The position numbers and the translations under genes are program-made. The notes below the pieces were generated by a model. That model worked only from the letters and a program-made list of their open reading frames with translations. It was not told where the DNA came from and did not search any database. DNA of 64,000 nt from Flavivirga amylovorans (GTDB taxonomy: Bacteria > Bacteroidota > Bacteroidia > Flavobacteriales > Flavobacteriaceae). Shown one piece after another: positions 26,579 through 36,220 of this stretch. The stretch lies in the NCBI RefSeq assembly GCF_030540875.1, contig NZ_JAUOEM010000001.1, forward strand, positions 62,001-126,000. The letters are read 5' to 3'. Numbering within the stretch: the stretch's first letter is position 1; each line of letters begins with the position of its first letter.

Positions 26579-28126
26579 ATGAAAAAATACATGAAAATAT
26601 TTGCTGTCATTGTATTTATGACAAGCTTTTTTGGTTGTGATTCTTTTTTAGAAGAAGACCCAAAAGTATTATTAACCCCTGAAAATTTTTATAAAACTAT
26701 AGGAGATTTAAAAGCGGCTGTTAACTCAATTAATGCTCAAATGTTTGATGGAGCTATTGGAGGTAGAGATGGTCAAAATCGTCTAAGTGTACCTGGGGCA
26801 GCTAGATCATATCAGATGCATATAGGAGCAGATGATTTAACAACAAAAAACAATGGTACTAAAACACAATGGGTTCCTATAGACCAATTTAACCCTACGT
26901 CTGTTACTATTTTTATTGAACGTGCAGGATGGAAAATACCGTATGACGTTATCTATCAATGTAATAATATCATAGAAAGAAAAGATGATATAGAAGGAAA
27001 TGAAGACGAAATAGACCAATACGTTGCCTTAGCTTACTTTTGGAGAGGATGGGCTTATTTTCATGCTACCCGTTTTTATGGTGATATTCCTATCATTATC
27101 AATTCGGATATTAACTTGAGTGCTGATATTGCAAGATCTCCCGTAATTGATGTTTACCAACAAATAGAAAGTGACTTATTAGAAGCGCTAAAATATTTAC
27201 CAGATTCATGGCAAACCGAAACGGCATATCCTGATGCTTATGCTTTGAAAACATTACTTGCCGATTTTTATATCACGTGGGCAGGTTGGCCTATTAAAGA
27301 CACTTCTAAATACGTAACAGCTGCTAGTTATGCGGAAGATGTTATGCTAAATTCAGGAGCTGCTTTACTTCCTGATTTTGCGGATTTATGGCGATACGAT
27401 GTTATGGGGACTTATGATGACCATCAAGAAACCATTTTTGATATTGTATTTTTAACTAGGGAACAAATAGGAAGTAATGACAGAGCGCGAGCTATTGGAC
27501 GCCAATTTATACCACCAGAAGAGCGTAATGGTTTCTCAGATTTCTTTTGTGAGGTAGGGTTTTTTAATAGATTTCCAGAAGGTTATAGGAAAGATGTCAC
27601 ATTTAAAACAGAGCACAATGGAGTTCCTTGGCAAGATTTTGTCGAAGCACATCCTTACTATAAGAAGTTTAGAGGCTCTTATGATTATTTAAACTCTAGA
27701 AATGCGCAAAGTGGAGCAAACTTCATGGTTTACAGATATGCGGATGTTTTATTGCTTTATGCTGAAGCAAAAGCCATGTCTTCCGGTCCTGATGCATCGG
27801 CTTACGAAGCAATTAATAAAGTGAGACGTAGAGCTAATAATCTTCCTGTGGATACACCAGATATTTCTGTGGATTTAACAACTGGTCTTAGTCAAATTGA
27901 TTTTAGAGATGCAGTGATTGATGAGCGTGCTTGGGAGTTTGCAGGAGAGCAAAGACGTTGGTATGATTTAGTAAGAACGGAAAAAGTTGCAGAGTCAGTA
28001 AGCGGAAAAGATCCTAGTGATGTACAGCCTGCTTCTGTTGCACCACTTTTGGATACGTATTTGTTTCCTATACCGTTTTCAGATATTCAGCAAAATCCAA
28101 ATATTCAGCAAAACACGGGATATTAG
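26579..28126 (+). CDS. SusD-like glycan-binding lipoprotein (galactan locus)
   Basis: This 515-residue lipoprotein has signal FFGC (Cys about 20) followed by DSFLEEDPKVLLTPENFYKT. TPR-like helices (ALAYFWRGWAYFHATRFYGDIPI) and the C-terminal RDAVIDERAWEFAGEQRRWYDLVRTE and FPIPFSDIQQNPNIQQNTGY segments are standard. It is paired with the receptor encoded 12 bp upstream. A terminator follows 48 bp later, which separates the import pair from the enzyme genes. Confidence 0.94.
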   Translation: MKKYMKIFAVIVFMTSFFGCDSFLEEDPKVLLTPENFYKTIGDLKAAVNSINAQMFDGAIGGRDGQNRLSVPGAARSYQMHIGADDLTTKNNGTKTQWVPIDQFNPTSVTIFIERAGWKIPYDVIYQCNNIIERKDDIEGNEDEIDQYVALAYFWRGWAYFHATRFYGDIPIIINSDINLSADIARSPVIDVYQQIESDLLEALKYLPDSWQTETAYPDAYALKTLLADFYITWAGWPIKDTSKYVTAASYAEDVMLNSGAALLPDFADLWRYDVMGTYDDHQETIFDIVFLTREQIGSNDRARAIGRQFIPPEERNGFSDFFCEVGFFNRFPEGYRKDVTFKTEHNGVPWQDFVEAHPYYKKFRGSYDYLNSRNAQSGANFMVYRYADVLLLYAEAKAMSSGPDASAYEAINKVRRRANNLPVDTPDISVDLTTGLSQIDFRDAVIDERAWEFAGEQRRWYDLVRTEKVAESVSGKDPSDVQPASVAPLLDTYLFPIPFSDIQQNPNIQQNTGY

Positions 28127-28174
28127 TGTATTTATATAACAATATTACGGGCTGATTTTTTGAGTTAGTTTATT

Positions 28175-28208
28175 ATGCACGGGAAGCTCTGGTTTTCCGT
28201 GCATTTTT
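28175..28208 (+). terminator. Rho-independent terminator after galactan susCD
   Basis: ATGCACGGGAA (28175-28185) pairs with TTTTCCGTGCAT (to 28204) through an 11-bp stem with a G-U pair, followed by TTTTT. The remaining 240 bases up to the next gene are AT-rich and hold no feature I can name. Confidence 0.85.
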
Positions 28209-28452
28209 AAATAGGCTTCTCTTTTAGACAATCTCATTATTGGTTGATATATGTTAAATAACACCTTTTAAGTTGTTAAATAAGTATTCTAAATGTATTA
28301 TCAGTTTCAATAATTTTTAAAATTATAAATCACTTATAAGTTTTTTCAAACCTAGTACAGTTCAATGGCTTTAAAGAGTGTTTATGCTCTTTTAGATTAC
28401 ATATTGCTTATCAAGGGGTGTTCCGATTAAATAAAGCTCAATTAAAAATATC

Positions 28453-31400
28453 ATGAAATCAAATAAAATTATTTTAGTAGTCATTATCTTAACATGGGCT
28501 AGTAATATATATGCCCAAAGAACAGTTCAAGTAAAGGTATTCAAAGAAAATATTCCCACGTATGATATGGGGCCTGATGATACGAATGCTCATCTTAAGG
28601 ATTTTAAAATAGAGGGGCTTTTCTATTTTAGAGATAAAAGATCTACCTATCCTTACTCTTTTCAAAATGATTACAAGCCAACAAAGCAGAATGTAGAATA
28701 TGAAATTGTTCGTTTAGAGAATGATTACATTTATGTAGATATCATCCCTCAATTGCGCGGAAGAATACAAGGTGCTGTAGATAAACGCAACGGTTGGGAT
28801 TTTTTATACTATAACCATGTTATAAAACCAGCTGAAATAGCGGTACGTTCGGCTTGGTTATCAGGAGGTTTGGAATACAACCACCCTGGAGGTCATGGAT
28901 ATACCCAAATGAATAAAATCACTTATGATATCAAAGATAACACCGATGGTAGCAAAACAGTTGTTATTGCTGAGACAGAACCTGTAAGAATGATGAAATG
29001 GGAGTACGAAATTATATTACGTCCTGATGCTTTATTTGTTGAGACAAAAGGACGCTTTATAAGTACGGTGCCTTATACAGTGCCTTTTGTGTCTTCTAAT
29101 AATGCAGCGATGCATGCTACCGAGGAGATGGAATTAATATTTCCCCAAGAAGCCTATGCGACGGGGCATGGCATTTCAAATTTAAGGAAATGGTCTGAGT
29201 ACTCGGATGATGGTACAGATTGGAATTGGGTAAAGAACATAAAGCATTCTTTGTCTGCTTTTGCAGATGGAACAGGTTTGAGCATGGATTATTGGGGGGT
29301 GTATTCGCATGAAAAGGATATAGACGCAGGTTCTGTAGTGGTAGCAGACCACCGTGTGGCGCCTGGAAAAAAATACTTTACTTGGGGGAAATCTGAAAGC
29401 GGTAGGCAGTGGGATACGTTTTTAAGTGATAATGATGGTGGTTATGTAGAATTGCAACACCAAGCTTTTAACGAAAGAATGAATCATGGATATGCTGTAT
29501 TGGAGCCTTTTGAAGTTAAAGAGTTTTCCATTTTTTGGTATCCTATAAAAAACACGCCTGGTTTTACCAAAGCAACCAAGGAAATAGCAGTTAACTTTAA
29601 AAAAGAAGGCAATTCAAATTATAGATTAGATTTACTTCCAACACTTAATTTACCAGGTTCAGTAGTTAGTATTTTAAAGAATGGCGAAAAAGTTGAAGAA
29701 CTCAAATATGATTTTAAGGTAGGCGAAGTTTATAAAAATAAACTAAAGTTAACGGCAACAGATGCAGACACTCTTGAAATCAAGATTATTGACAATAAAA
29801 AGAAGCCATTTTTTGAGTACAAAAATAAAATACATTCTGAAAAACCTGTCCATAATAGCATTCCCGAAGTTAGTAATAAGAAGTTAACCATAGATCAACT
29901 TTACACTAAGGCGATTTCTAATTATTTTGATGCTTATGGTGTTGATGCAGATATGTGTATTAATGAAATTTTATCAAGAGATCCAAATGAATCACGAGCC
30001 CTTAGATTAAAAGGCACGATACAAGTAAAAAGAGGCGATTTTGAAAAAGCAACAAAAACGCTTGAAAGATCATTTGTGAATGGACACTTTTATGGTCGAT
30101 CTAGAGCAGATTTTCTCAACGGATATGCATATTTACAGCTGGGAAATTATGATAAGGCACATCAGTATTTAACCAAATCTTCTCGATATCGCGAAGAAAT
30201 GGACAATTCATTGTATTATCTGGCGCAACTAGAAGTATTAAAAGGAAATTATCATGAAGCATTCCGCAGGTTACAGGAAGTTCCACTGTCTTATTTAACG
30301 CATCCAGATATCTACAACCTTTCAACGTATGTTTGCAGAAAATTGGGTATGGTTGAAAAGGCAGGCGAATACCTTGCAGAATCCTTTGAGAGAGATCCTC
30401 TTAATTTTGTGGGTTATATAGAAAAAATGGCACTTTATGGTGAAAAAGTAAAGGGTGTTGAAAAGGTAAATTCGTTATTTGATAGAAAGGACAAACTTTT
30501 TCTAGGGTCACAAAATTATATTGATACAGCTATATTTTATATGAGTTTAAATGATTATGATACAGCTTTAAAAGTTTTGAAAATTGCCGAGGATAATTAT
30601 GCTGAAAATGAATCAACATATCCTATGGTCAATTATTATTTAGGGTATTGCTTAACAAAAAAAGGAAGTAAAAAAGAGGGGTTAAAATATTACGAAAAGG
30701 CATCAGCCACTAATTCAGATTATGTGTTTCCGTATCGTGTTGAATCTATAAAAGTACTGCAAAATGTTCTGAAAAATACACCTGAAGATAGTGTCGCTTC
30801 AATGTATTTAGGAGATTTAATGTATCATTTGAGAAGGCATAAAGAGGCGATTGCGCTATGGGAAAAAGCGAATAAACTTAACCCGAACAATTTTAGGGTG
30901 AGCCGTAACCTGGCCATTGGTAGGCACGTAGCAAAAAACGATGATTTAGAAACCACCATTGCCCTGATGGAAGCATCATTTGCCAATAACAATAAGAACC
31001 TGCGCACGTTTGGCGAACTAGAGTTTTTGTATATAAAAAGTGGAGACAATAAAAAGCTAGAGCAACATTATGACAATAATTTAGATTTGCTATACCGCAA
31101 AGGAACATCTTCATTAAATGCGGCTGATTTTTACACAAAAATGGGGCGTTATAAAGATGCTCAAAATGTACTAAAGCAAACCTATTTTAGCGCTGTAGAA
31201 AGAAATTTAGGCGTCCCATACCGACATGTACGCTATACGGAAGCAATTATCGGCGAAGGACAAAATTTACTTAAAGCGGGAAAATATAAGGATGCTATTG
31301 AAGCGTTTAAACGCGCATATTTATATCCAAAATATCTAAATGAAGCTAAGGTAAATCATCCTGTTACCACGCGTACAGATTATTTTCTTGGTCTAGCATA

Positions 31401-31797
31401 TAAGAAGGACAATCAATCTGCAAAAGCGAAGTCATATTTTAAGAAAGCTATAAATCAAGACATAAACCCAAATAGTATAGCTACTGTTTTTAAAGCCAAA
31501 TCTTTAAAAGAATTAGGGCAAGTAAAAAAGGGAGACAAATTGATTTTAGATCTAATTTCAGTTTTACAAAATAGAATAGATGCTAAAGCTAAAAATGAAA
31601 TCATGGGTCAAGAAAGACCAGAAGAAAATGTAAGTGGTGTTGATGAATATGTTTTATCATTATGTTATGCGTATTTGGATAAAAATGATAAAGCTAAAAC
31701 ATATATGAAATCAGCTAAAGACAAAAATTACAATGTGGTATATAATACTATGTTGACGGGGTCACATATAAGAGCAAAAAAGTATAGTCTCGAATAA
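28453..31797 (+). CDS. Secreted DUF5107 protein with C-terminal TPR repeats
   Basis: This 1114-residue protein has a signal peptide (about 1-22). Residues about 30-370 resemble DUF5107, a beta-sandwich related to galactose-mutarotase-like folds (IIPQLRGRIQGAVDKRNGWDFLYYNHVIKP, WLSGGLEYNHPGGHG). From about 480 to the end there are many tetratricopeptide-type helix pairs (for example GNYDKAHQYLTKS, HKEAIALWEKANKLNPNNF, GKYKDAIEAFKRAYLYP). The reaction, if any, is unknown. Proteins of this layout recur in Bacteroidota carbohydrate loci, so sugar binding or hydrolysis with a protein-interaction tail is plausible. It stands between the susCD terminator and a very strong hairpin that precedes the enzyme operon. 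Confidence 0.8.
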   Translation: MKSNKIILVVIILTWASNIYAQRTVQVKVFKENIPTYDMGPDDTNAHLKDFKIEGLFYFRDKRSTYPYSFQNDYKPTKQNVEYEIVRLENDYIYVDIIPQLRGRIQGAVDKRNGWDFLYYNHVIKPAEIAVRSAWLSGGLEYNHPGGHGYTQMNKITYDIKDNTDGSKTVVIAETEPVRMMKWEYEIILRPDALFVETKGRFISTVPYTVPFVSSNNAAMHATEEMELIFPQEAYATGHGISNLRKWSEYSDDGTDWNWVKNIKHSLSAFADGTGLSMDYWGVYSHEKDIDAGSVVVADHRVAPGKKYFTWGKSESGRQWDTFLSDNDGGYVELQHQAFNERMNHGYAVLEPFEVKEFSIFWYPIKNTPGFTKATKEIAVNFKKEGNSNYRLDLLPTLNLPGSVVSILKNGEKVEELKYDFKVGEVYKNKLKLTATDADTLEIKIIDNKKKPFFEYKNKIHSEKPVHNSIPEVSNKKLTIDQLYTKAISNYFDAYGVDADMCINEILSRDPNESRALRLKGTIQVKRGDFEKATKTLERSFVNGHFYGRSRADFLNGYAYLQLGNYDKAHQYLTKSSRYREEMDNSLYYLAQLEVLKGNYHEAFRRLQEVPLSYLTHPDIYNLSTYVCRKLGMVEKAGEYLAESFERDPLNFVGYIEKMALYGEKVKGVEKVNSLFDRKDKLFLGSQNYIDTAIFYMSLNDYDTALKVLKIAEDNYAENESTYPMVNYYLGYCLTKKGSKKEGLKYYEKASATNSDYVFPYRVESIKVLQNVLKNTPEDSVASMYLGDLMYHLRRHKEAIALWEKANKLNPNNFRVSRNLAIGRHVAKNDDLETTIALMEASFANNNKNLRTFGELEFLYIKSGDNKKLEQHYDNNLDLLYRKGTSSLNAADFYTKMGRYKDAQNVLKQTYFSAVERNLGVPYRHVRYTEAIIGEGQNLLKAGKYKDAIEAFKRAYLYPKYLNEAKVNHPVTTRTDYFLGLAYKKDNQSAKAKSYFKKAINQDINPNSIATVFKAKSLKELGQVKKGDKLILDLISVLQNRIDAKAKNEIMGQERPEENVSGVDEYVLSLCYAYLDKNDKAKTYMKSAKDKNYNVVYNTMLTGSHIRAKKYSLE

Positions 31798-31811
31798 CGT
31801 GAGGTTTTGTT

Positions 31812-31864
31812 GGTAATTAATTAAGGGTGGCTAAATATTTTTTAGCCACCCTTAATTAATTACC
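31812..31864 (+). terminator. Perfect 24-bp hairpin before the enzyme operon
   Basis: GGTAATTAATTAAGGGTGGC and four more bases (31812-31835) pair without mismatch with 31841-31864 around a 5-nt loop. No U-run follows on either strand. It can act as a terminator, an RNA-stabilising element or a processing site. It is far longer than any other stem in the window. Confidence 0.7.
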
Positions 31865-31979
31865 CCAAAGCACCTATTTTATACTTCTGAATACGCCACA
31901 TTAGTAATAATATCATTACTTTGAGTTTATGTTCTATTCTATGCGAAAGTTCTATAAATAATACAAATTTGATTGAAAT

Positions 31980-33575
31980 ATGAAATTTCTAAAATTAACG
32001 ATCCTAATAGTTTTAATAAGCTGTGGTAAATCCGGTTCAAAATCAACAAATGAAAAAAAAGTAGTCCAAAAACCAAACATTCTTTGGATTACCATAGAGG
32101 ATTGGGGAGCCGATTTGTCTTGTTATGGAACCAAAGGTATAAGTACACCTAATATAGATAAGCTAGCAGCAGAAGGGGTTCGTTTCGAGAATGCGTTTAC
32201 CACATCTCCTGTCTGTTCTACATCTCGTTCTGCGATGATGACGGGATTTTATCAAAATTATATCAACGCCAATCAACATCGTTTAACACCAGATCTTAAG
32301 CAACCATTGCCTCATGGTGTAAAGCCAATTCCTCATATTTTTAGAGAAGCAGGATATTATACCGCTTTAATGAGCTGGAAAACAGATTGTAATTTTGTGC
32401 CATTTAAAAAGGAGGAGTTGTTTGAAGGAAGCGATTGGAGGGATCGAAAAGAAGGACAGCCTTTTTTTACCAGAATTACTTATGGAGGTACGCACCGTTC
32501 TTGGAATCGTGATTCTCTAAGACCTATTGATATTAAAGATGTAGAAATTCCACCATATTATGCTAATACTGATTTTGTAAGGAGAGATTGGGCTAATGGT
32601 TTAGAAGCAATGCAACTGGTAGATAGTCAAGTAGGAGAACTTTTAAAACGTTTAGAAGATGATGGTTTGGCTGATAATACTATTGTTGTTTTTATTTCAG
32701 ATCATGGACGTTGTCATATTAGAGGGAAACAGTTTTTATATGATGGAGGTATAAAAATTCCAATGATTGTACGTTGGCCAGGACAAATAAAACCAGGTAC
32801 TGTAAATGATGATATGGTGATGAGTATTGATATCTGTAAAACCATTTTAGATGCTGCAGATATAAAACCTGAAGTAGCCTTGCACGGTCAAAACCTTTTT
32901 GGAAAAGAAGTACAAAACAGAAAATATGTGTTTGCTGCCAGAGACAAAATGGACAATACGCATGATGCGATGAGAGCAATCCGTTCTAAAAAGTATAAGT
33001 TGATTCAAAACTTAATGCCTGAGCGTGCTTATTTGCAGTACAATGAATACAAGGAAGGTGCTTATCCAGTTTTAGCGGAGATGAACATTTTGCATATGGA
33101 AGGAAAATTAACACCTGAGCAAAGTCACTTTTTTGCAGCTACAAAACCTGATGTAGAATTGTTTGATTTAGAAAAAGATCCATTTGAAGTACATAATGTT
33201 GCGAATGATCCTGCGTATGTTGAAGTAAAAGAGGAGTTGTTGAGTGAATTAGAAAACTGGAAGAAAAATGTTATCAAAGATCAAGGGGTAAGTGATGAAT
33301 TTAGAGCAGAAGGTATTTTTCCTGATAAGTACCCAACAAAAACAGTAGATAAGTGGGCATATAAAAACAGTGAGAAATACAATTTTAAGAAAACAGGTTG
33401 GCCAGCTTGGTACCCAACACGTACATTAAGTGAATGGAAAAAAGCAAAAGCAATATGGGAGCCTTATGTGTTTAGAGCATCAGATTTAGGAACTGAAGCA
33501 AAAGAAGTAAGACCTAATGTAAATACAAAGCCTCAAAGAAAGAGAAAAATCAAAAAAGTAAAATACGCACATTAA
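31980..33575 (+). CDS. S1-family sulfatase lipoprotein (CxTSR variant)
   Basis: This 531-residue lipoprotein (Cys about 15, ISC) belongs to the formylglycine-dependent sulfatases. The N-terminal metal motif is ITIEDWGADLSCYG rather than the common xDD, and the activation motif is Cys79-Ser-Thr-Ser-Arg83, with Thr where Pro or Ala is usual. The downstream signatures FISDHGRCHIRGKQFLYDGG and RWPGQI support an active sulfatase. It opens the enzyme operon. It would remove sulfate from galactan oligosaccharides in the periplasm or at the surface; the position specificity is unknown. The S1_8-like subfamily is my best guess from the CSTSRS motif. Confidence 0.88.
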   Translation: MKFLKLTILIVLISCGKSGSKSTNEKKVVQKPNILWITIEDWGADLSCYGTKGISTPNIDKLAAEGVRFENAFTTSPVCSTSRSAMMTGFYQNYINANQHRLTPDLKQPLPHGVKPIPHIFREAGYYTALMSWKTDCNFVPFKKEELFEGSDWRDRKEGQPFFTRITYGGTHRSWNRDSLRPIDIKDVEIPPYYANTDFVRRDWANGLEAMQLVDSQVGELLKRLEDDGLADNTIVVFISDHGRCHIRGKQFLYDGGIKIPMIVRWPGQIKPGTVNDDMVMSIDICKTILDAADIKPEVALHGQNLFGKEVQNRKYVFAARDKMDNTHDAMRAIRSKKYKLIQNLMPERAYLQYNEYKEGAYPVLAEMNILHMEGKLTPEQSHFFAATKPDVELFDLEKDPFEVHNVANDPAYVEVKEELLSELENWKKNVIKDQGVSDEFRAEGIFPDKYPTKTVDKWAYKNSEKYNFKKTGWPAWYPTRTLSEWKKAKAIWEPYVFRASDLGTEAKEVRPNVNTKPQRKRKIKKVKYAH

Positions 33576-33632
33576 AATAAATACTTTCATTGATTTTCAA
33601 GATCATGATCGAGTTAACAAGTATTCATTCAG

Positions 33633-36212
33633 ATGAAAATAAAACTAGTATCCCTATTCTATTTATTTGTGTTTTCAGTACTGTTTGCACAAGAGAAAAA
33701 GGTGCTGCCCGAATTCTCTAAAGCAGGTTTTTGGGAAGTAGAAAATGCAGGAAGAAAAACGTACAACTTTAATCTTGGGTGGAGGTTTATCAAATCAGAC
33801 GTTAAAGAAGCACATCAAAAAGACTTTGACGATTCAAAATGGAAAGTGATCAACTGTCCACATGGTTTGGAGTATATTACAAGTGAATCTACAGGAGGTA
33901 ATAATTACCAAGGTGTTGCGTGGTATCGCAAGCATTTTAAAATTGATGAAAAAACAAGTCAAAAACGTTTAAAGCTTCACTTTGAAGCGATCATGGGGAA
34001 AAGCAAAATTTGGCTAAACGGACATTTAATAGGGGAACATTTTGGAGGTTACTTACCTGTTGTGGTCGATTTAGATCAATACTTAAATAAAAACGGAGAC
34101 AATGTTATAGCTGTTTGGGCAGACAATAGCGATGATGCCACATATCCGCCAGGGAAACCGCAAAAAGGGTTGGATATGACTTATTTTGGAGGAATTTACA
34201 GAGATGTTTGGTTGGTTGCTACCAACAAAATATATGTAACCAATCCAATGGAGGTTGATAAAGTTGCTGGAGGAGGGATTTTTACAAGTATTGAATCTTT
34301 GTCTGATAAGGAAGTCGTTGTTAATGTAAAGGTTGATATTCAGAATGATGATATTAAAACTAAAAAATTAAAGGCAACTATTTTACTTAAAAACCCTAAT
34401 GGGAAAGTGGTCGTTTCGTCTGATCAAAAGCTGTCCATTAAAAAAGCCAAAGCTTTACAAATTCATGAGTCTTTAGTAGTTGATAAACCAAGTTTATGGT
34501 CACCGTGGTCCCCAAAATTATATAAATTAGAAGTGTTGCTTTCTGATGATTCAGGCAATAATATTGATGGAGTAGCCACGAGAATAGGTTTAAGAAAAAT
34601 AGAGTTTAAAGGTAATGATGGTTTGTATTTAAATAATGAGCCTTACCCAGGTAAATTAATGGGAGCCAATAGGCATCAAGACCATGCTTATGTGGGCTAT
34701 GCGATCCCTAATAACGGACAATATAGAGATGCTAAAATATTGAAAGATGCGTCCTGCGATATTGTAAGGGCAGCACATTACCCAGCAGACCCTGCTTTTA
34801 TGGATGCTTGTGATGCTTTGGGTATGTTTTTTATTGTAGCGACTCCAGGTTGGCAATTTTGGAATAATGACAATCCTATTTTTGGAGAACGTGTTTTTCA
34901 AGATATCAGAAACATGGTACGAAGAGATCGAAATCACGCATCTGTTATTCTTTGGGAACCTGTTTTAAACGAAACATTTAACCCTGATGATTTTACAAGA
35001 AAGACACATCACATTGTCCATGAGGAATATCCTTATCAAGGGGCTTATACTGTTTCTGATTATGGGGTAGGAGGACATGAAGTTTTTGATGTCGTATATG
35101 CACATCCAAACAATCCACAATTAGCAAACGAAACAAGGTCTATATTCACCCGTGAGTTTGGTTCTATAGGAAATGCAGATACACCTAATAGAATACACAG
35201 AGATTGGGGAGAAAAAGCACAATTATATCAAGCCAATCAATATGCAAAATCGGATATAGGAATCCCATCTTGGGATATGATTTGCAACACACCTAAACAA
35301 CATGTTGGAGGTGCTATTTGGCACTCTTTTGATCATTATGCAGGAAAACATGCTAGACCTTTTTATGGCGGTTTTGTAGATGCATTTCGTCAATCAAAAT
35401 ACGCTTATCACATGTTGGCAAGTCAAAGAGATGTTTCAGAGGAGAACAAACCTATGGTTTACATAGCACATGAAATGGCTGCTTTTTCAGATAAAGATGT
35501 TCATATATATACCAATTGTGATGAAGTTCGATTAACGGTAGATGAGGGATTAGAAATTTATCAGAAACAAGCAAGTCGTAAATATAAATATAGAAAACAA
35601 CTACTGAGGAAATGGGCAGAAAGAGAAAACCCACCTCGTGAATATGAAGTCAAAAGAGAATCTTATTTATCACATCCAATAGTGGTCTTTAAAGATGTTT
35701 TTACCTACAGAGGAAACAAGAATTACATCAAGACTATTACAGGTAAAGGAACAAAAGCGTCTTTTCTTGTTGAAGGTTTGATAGATGGTAAAGTAGTCGC
35801 TAGTGCATACAAAACACCTGCGAATAACGGGTACAAATTAGAGTTGAGGTTAAAAGACAGAAATAAAACGTTAACGGCTAATGGTTCTGATTTTGTATTA
35901 GTAGAAGCTCATGTATTAGATAAAAACGGAAATACGGTGCGTTATAATGAAGATACCATTCAATTTGAAGTAACTGGAGAAGGAGCTATTATTGGAGATG
36001 CGTCTATAGTAGCAAACCCTAGAAGAATGGAATGGGGAACTGCACCTTTATTGGTAAGGGCGACTACTAAGGCAGGGAAAATAAAAATAAAAGCAAGTTT
36101 GTTAGATCCTGGAATCAATACCATAAAAGCAGGAGAATTAGAAATTGAAAGTACGCCTTCTGGGGATGTATTTGTTCAAAATGAAATAGGAATTGAACCT
36201 ACAAAGCAATAA
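33633..36212 (+). CDS. GH2-family glycosidase, probable exo-beta-galactosidase (copy 1)
   Basis: This 859-residue secreted enzyme has a signal peptide (to about 20) and the GH2 order: jelly-roll sugar-binding domain (about 40-200, WRFIKSDVKEA to [13 protein letters not shown]), immunoglobulin-like domain (about 205-325), TIM barrel (about 330-620) and C-terminal beta domains (about 630-845). The acid/base is Glu447 in WEPVLNETF and the nucleophile Glu508 in FTREFG. Its nearest relative in the window is the next gene (8-bp gap); both share the start [26 protein letters not shown]. In red-algal galactan loci such enzymes release beta-galactose from agarose, porphyran or carrageenan oligosaccharides. 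The exact product is inferred. Confidence 0.9.
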   Translation: MKIKLVSLFYLFVFSVLFAQEKKVLPEFSKAGFWEVENAGRKTYNFNLGWRFIKSDVKEAHQKDFDDSKWKVINCPHGLEYITSESTGGNNYQGVAWYRKHFKIDEKTSQKRLKLHFEAIMGKSKIWLNGHLIGEHFGGYLPVVVDLDQYLNKNGDNVIAVWADNSDDATYPPGKPQKGLDMTYFGGIYRDVWLVATNKIYVTNPMEVDKVAGGGIFTSIESLSDKEVVVNVKVDIQNDDIKTKKLKATILLKNPNGKVVVSSDQKLSIKKAKALQIHESLVVDKPSLWSPWSPKLYKLEVLLSDDSGNNIDGVATRIGLRKIEFKGNDGLYLNNEPYPGKLMGANRHQDHAYVGYAIPNNGQYRDAKILKDASCDIVRAAHYPADPAFMDACDALGMFFIVATPGWQFWNNDNPIFGERVFQDIRNMVRRDRNHASVILWEPVLNETFNPDDFTRKTHHIVHEEYPYQGAYTVSDYGVGGHEVFDVVYAHPNNPQLANETRSIFTREFGSIGNADTPNRIHRDWGEKAQLYQANQYAKSDIGIPSWDMICNTPKQHVGGAIWHSFDHYAGKHARPFYGGFVDAFRQSKYAYHMLASQRDVSEENKPMVYIAHEMAAFSDKDVHIYTNCDEVRLTVDEGLEIYQKQASRKYKYRKQLLRKWAERENPPREYEVKRESYLSHPIVVFKDVFTYRGNKNYIKTITGKGTKASFLVEGLIDGKVVASAYKTPANNGYKLELRLKDRNKTLTANGSDFVLVEAHVLDKNGNTVRYNEDTIQFEVTGEGAIIGDASIVANPRRMEWGTAPLLVRATTKAGKIKIKASLLDPGINTIKAGELEIESTPSGDVFVQNEIGIEPTKQ

Positions 36213-36220
36213 AAGATAAG

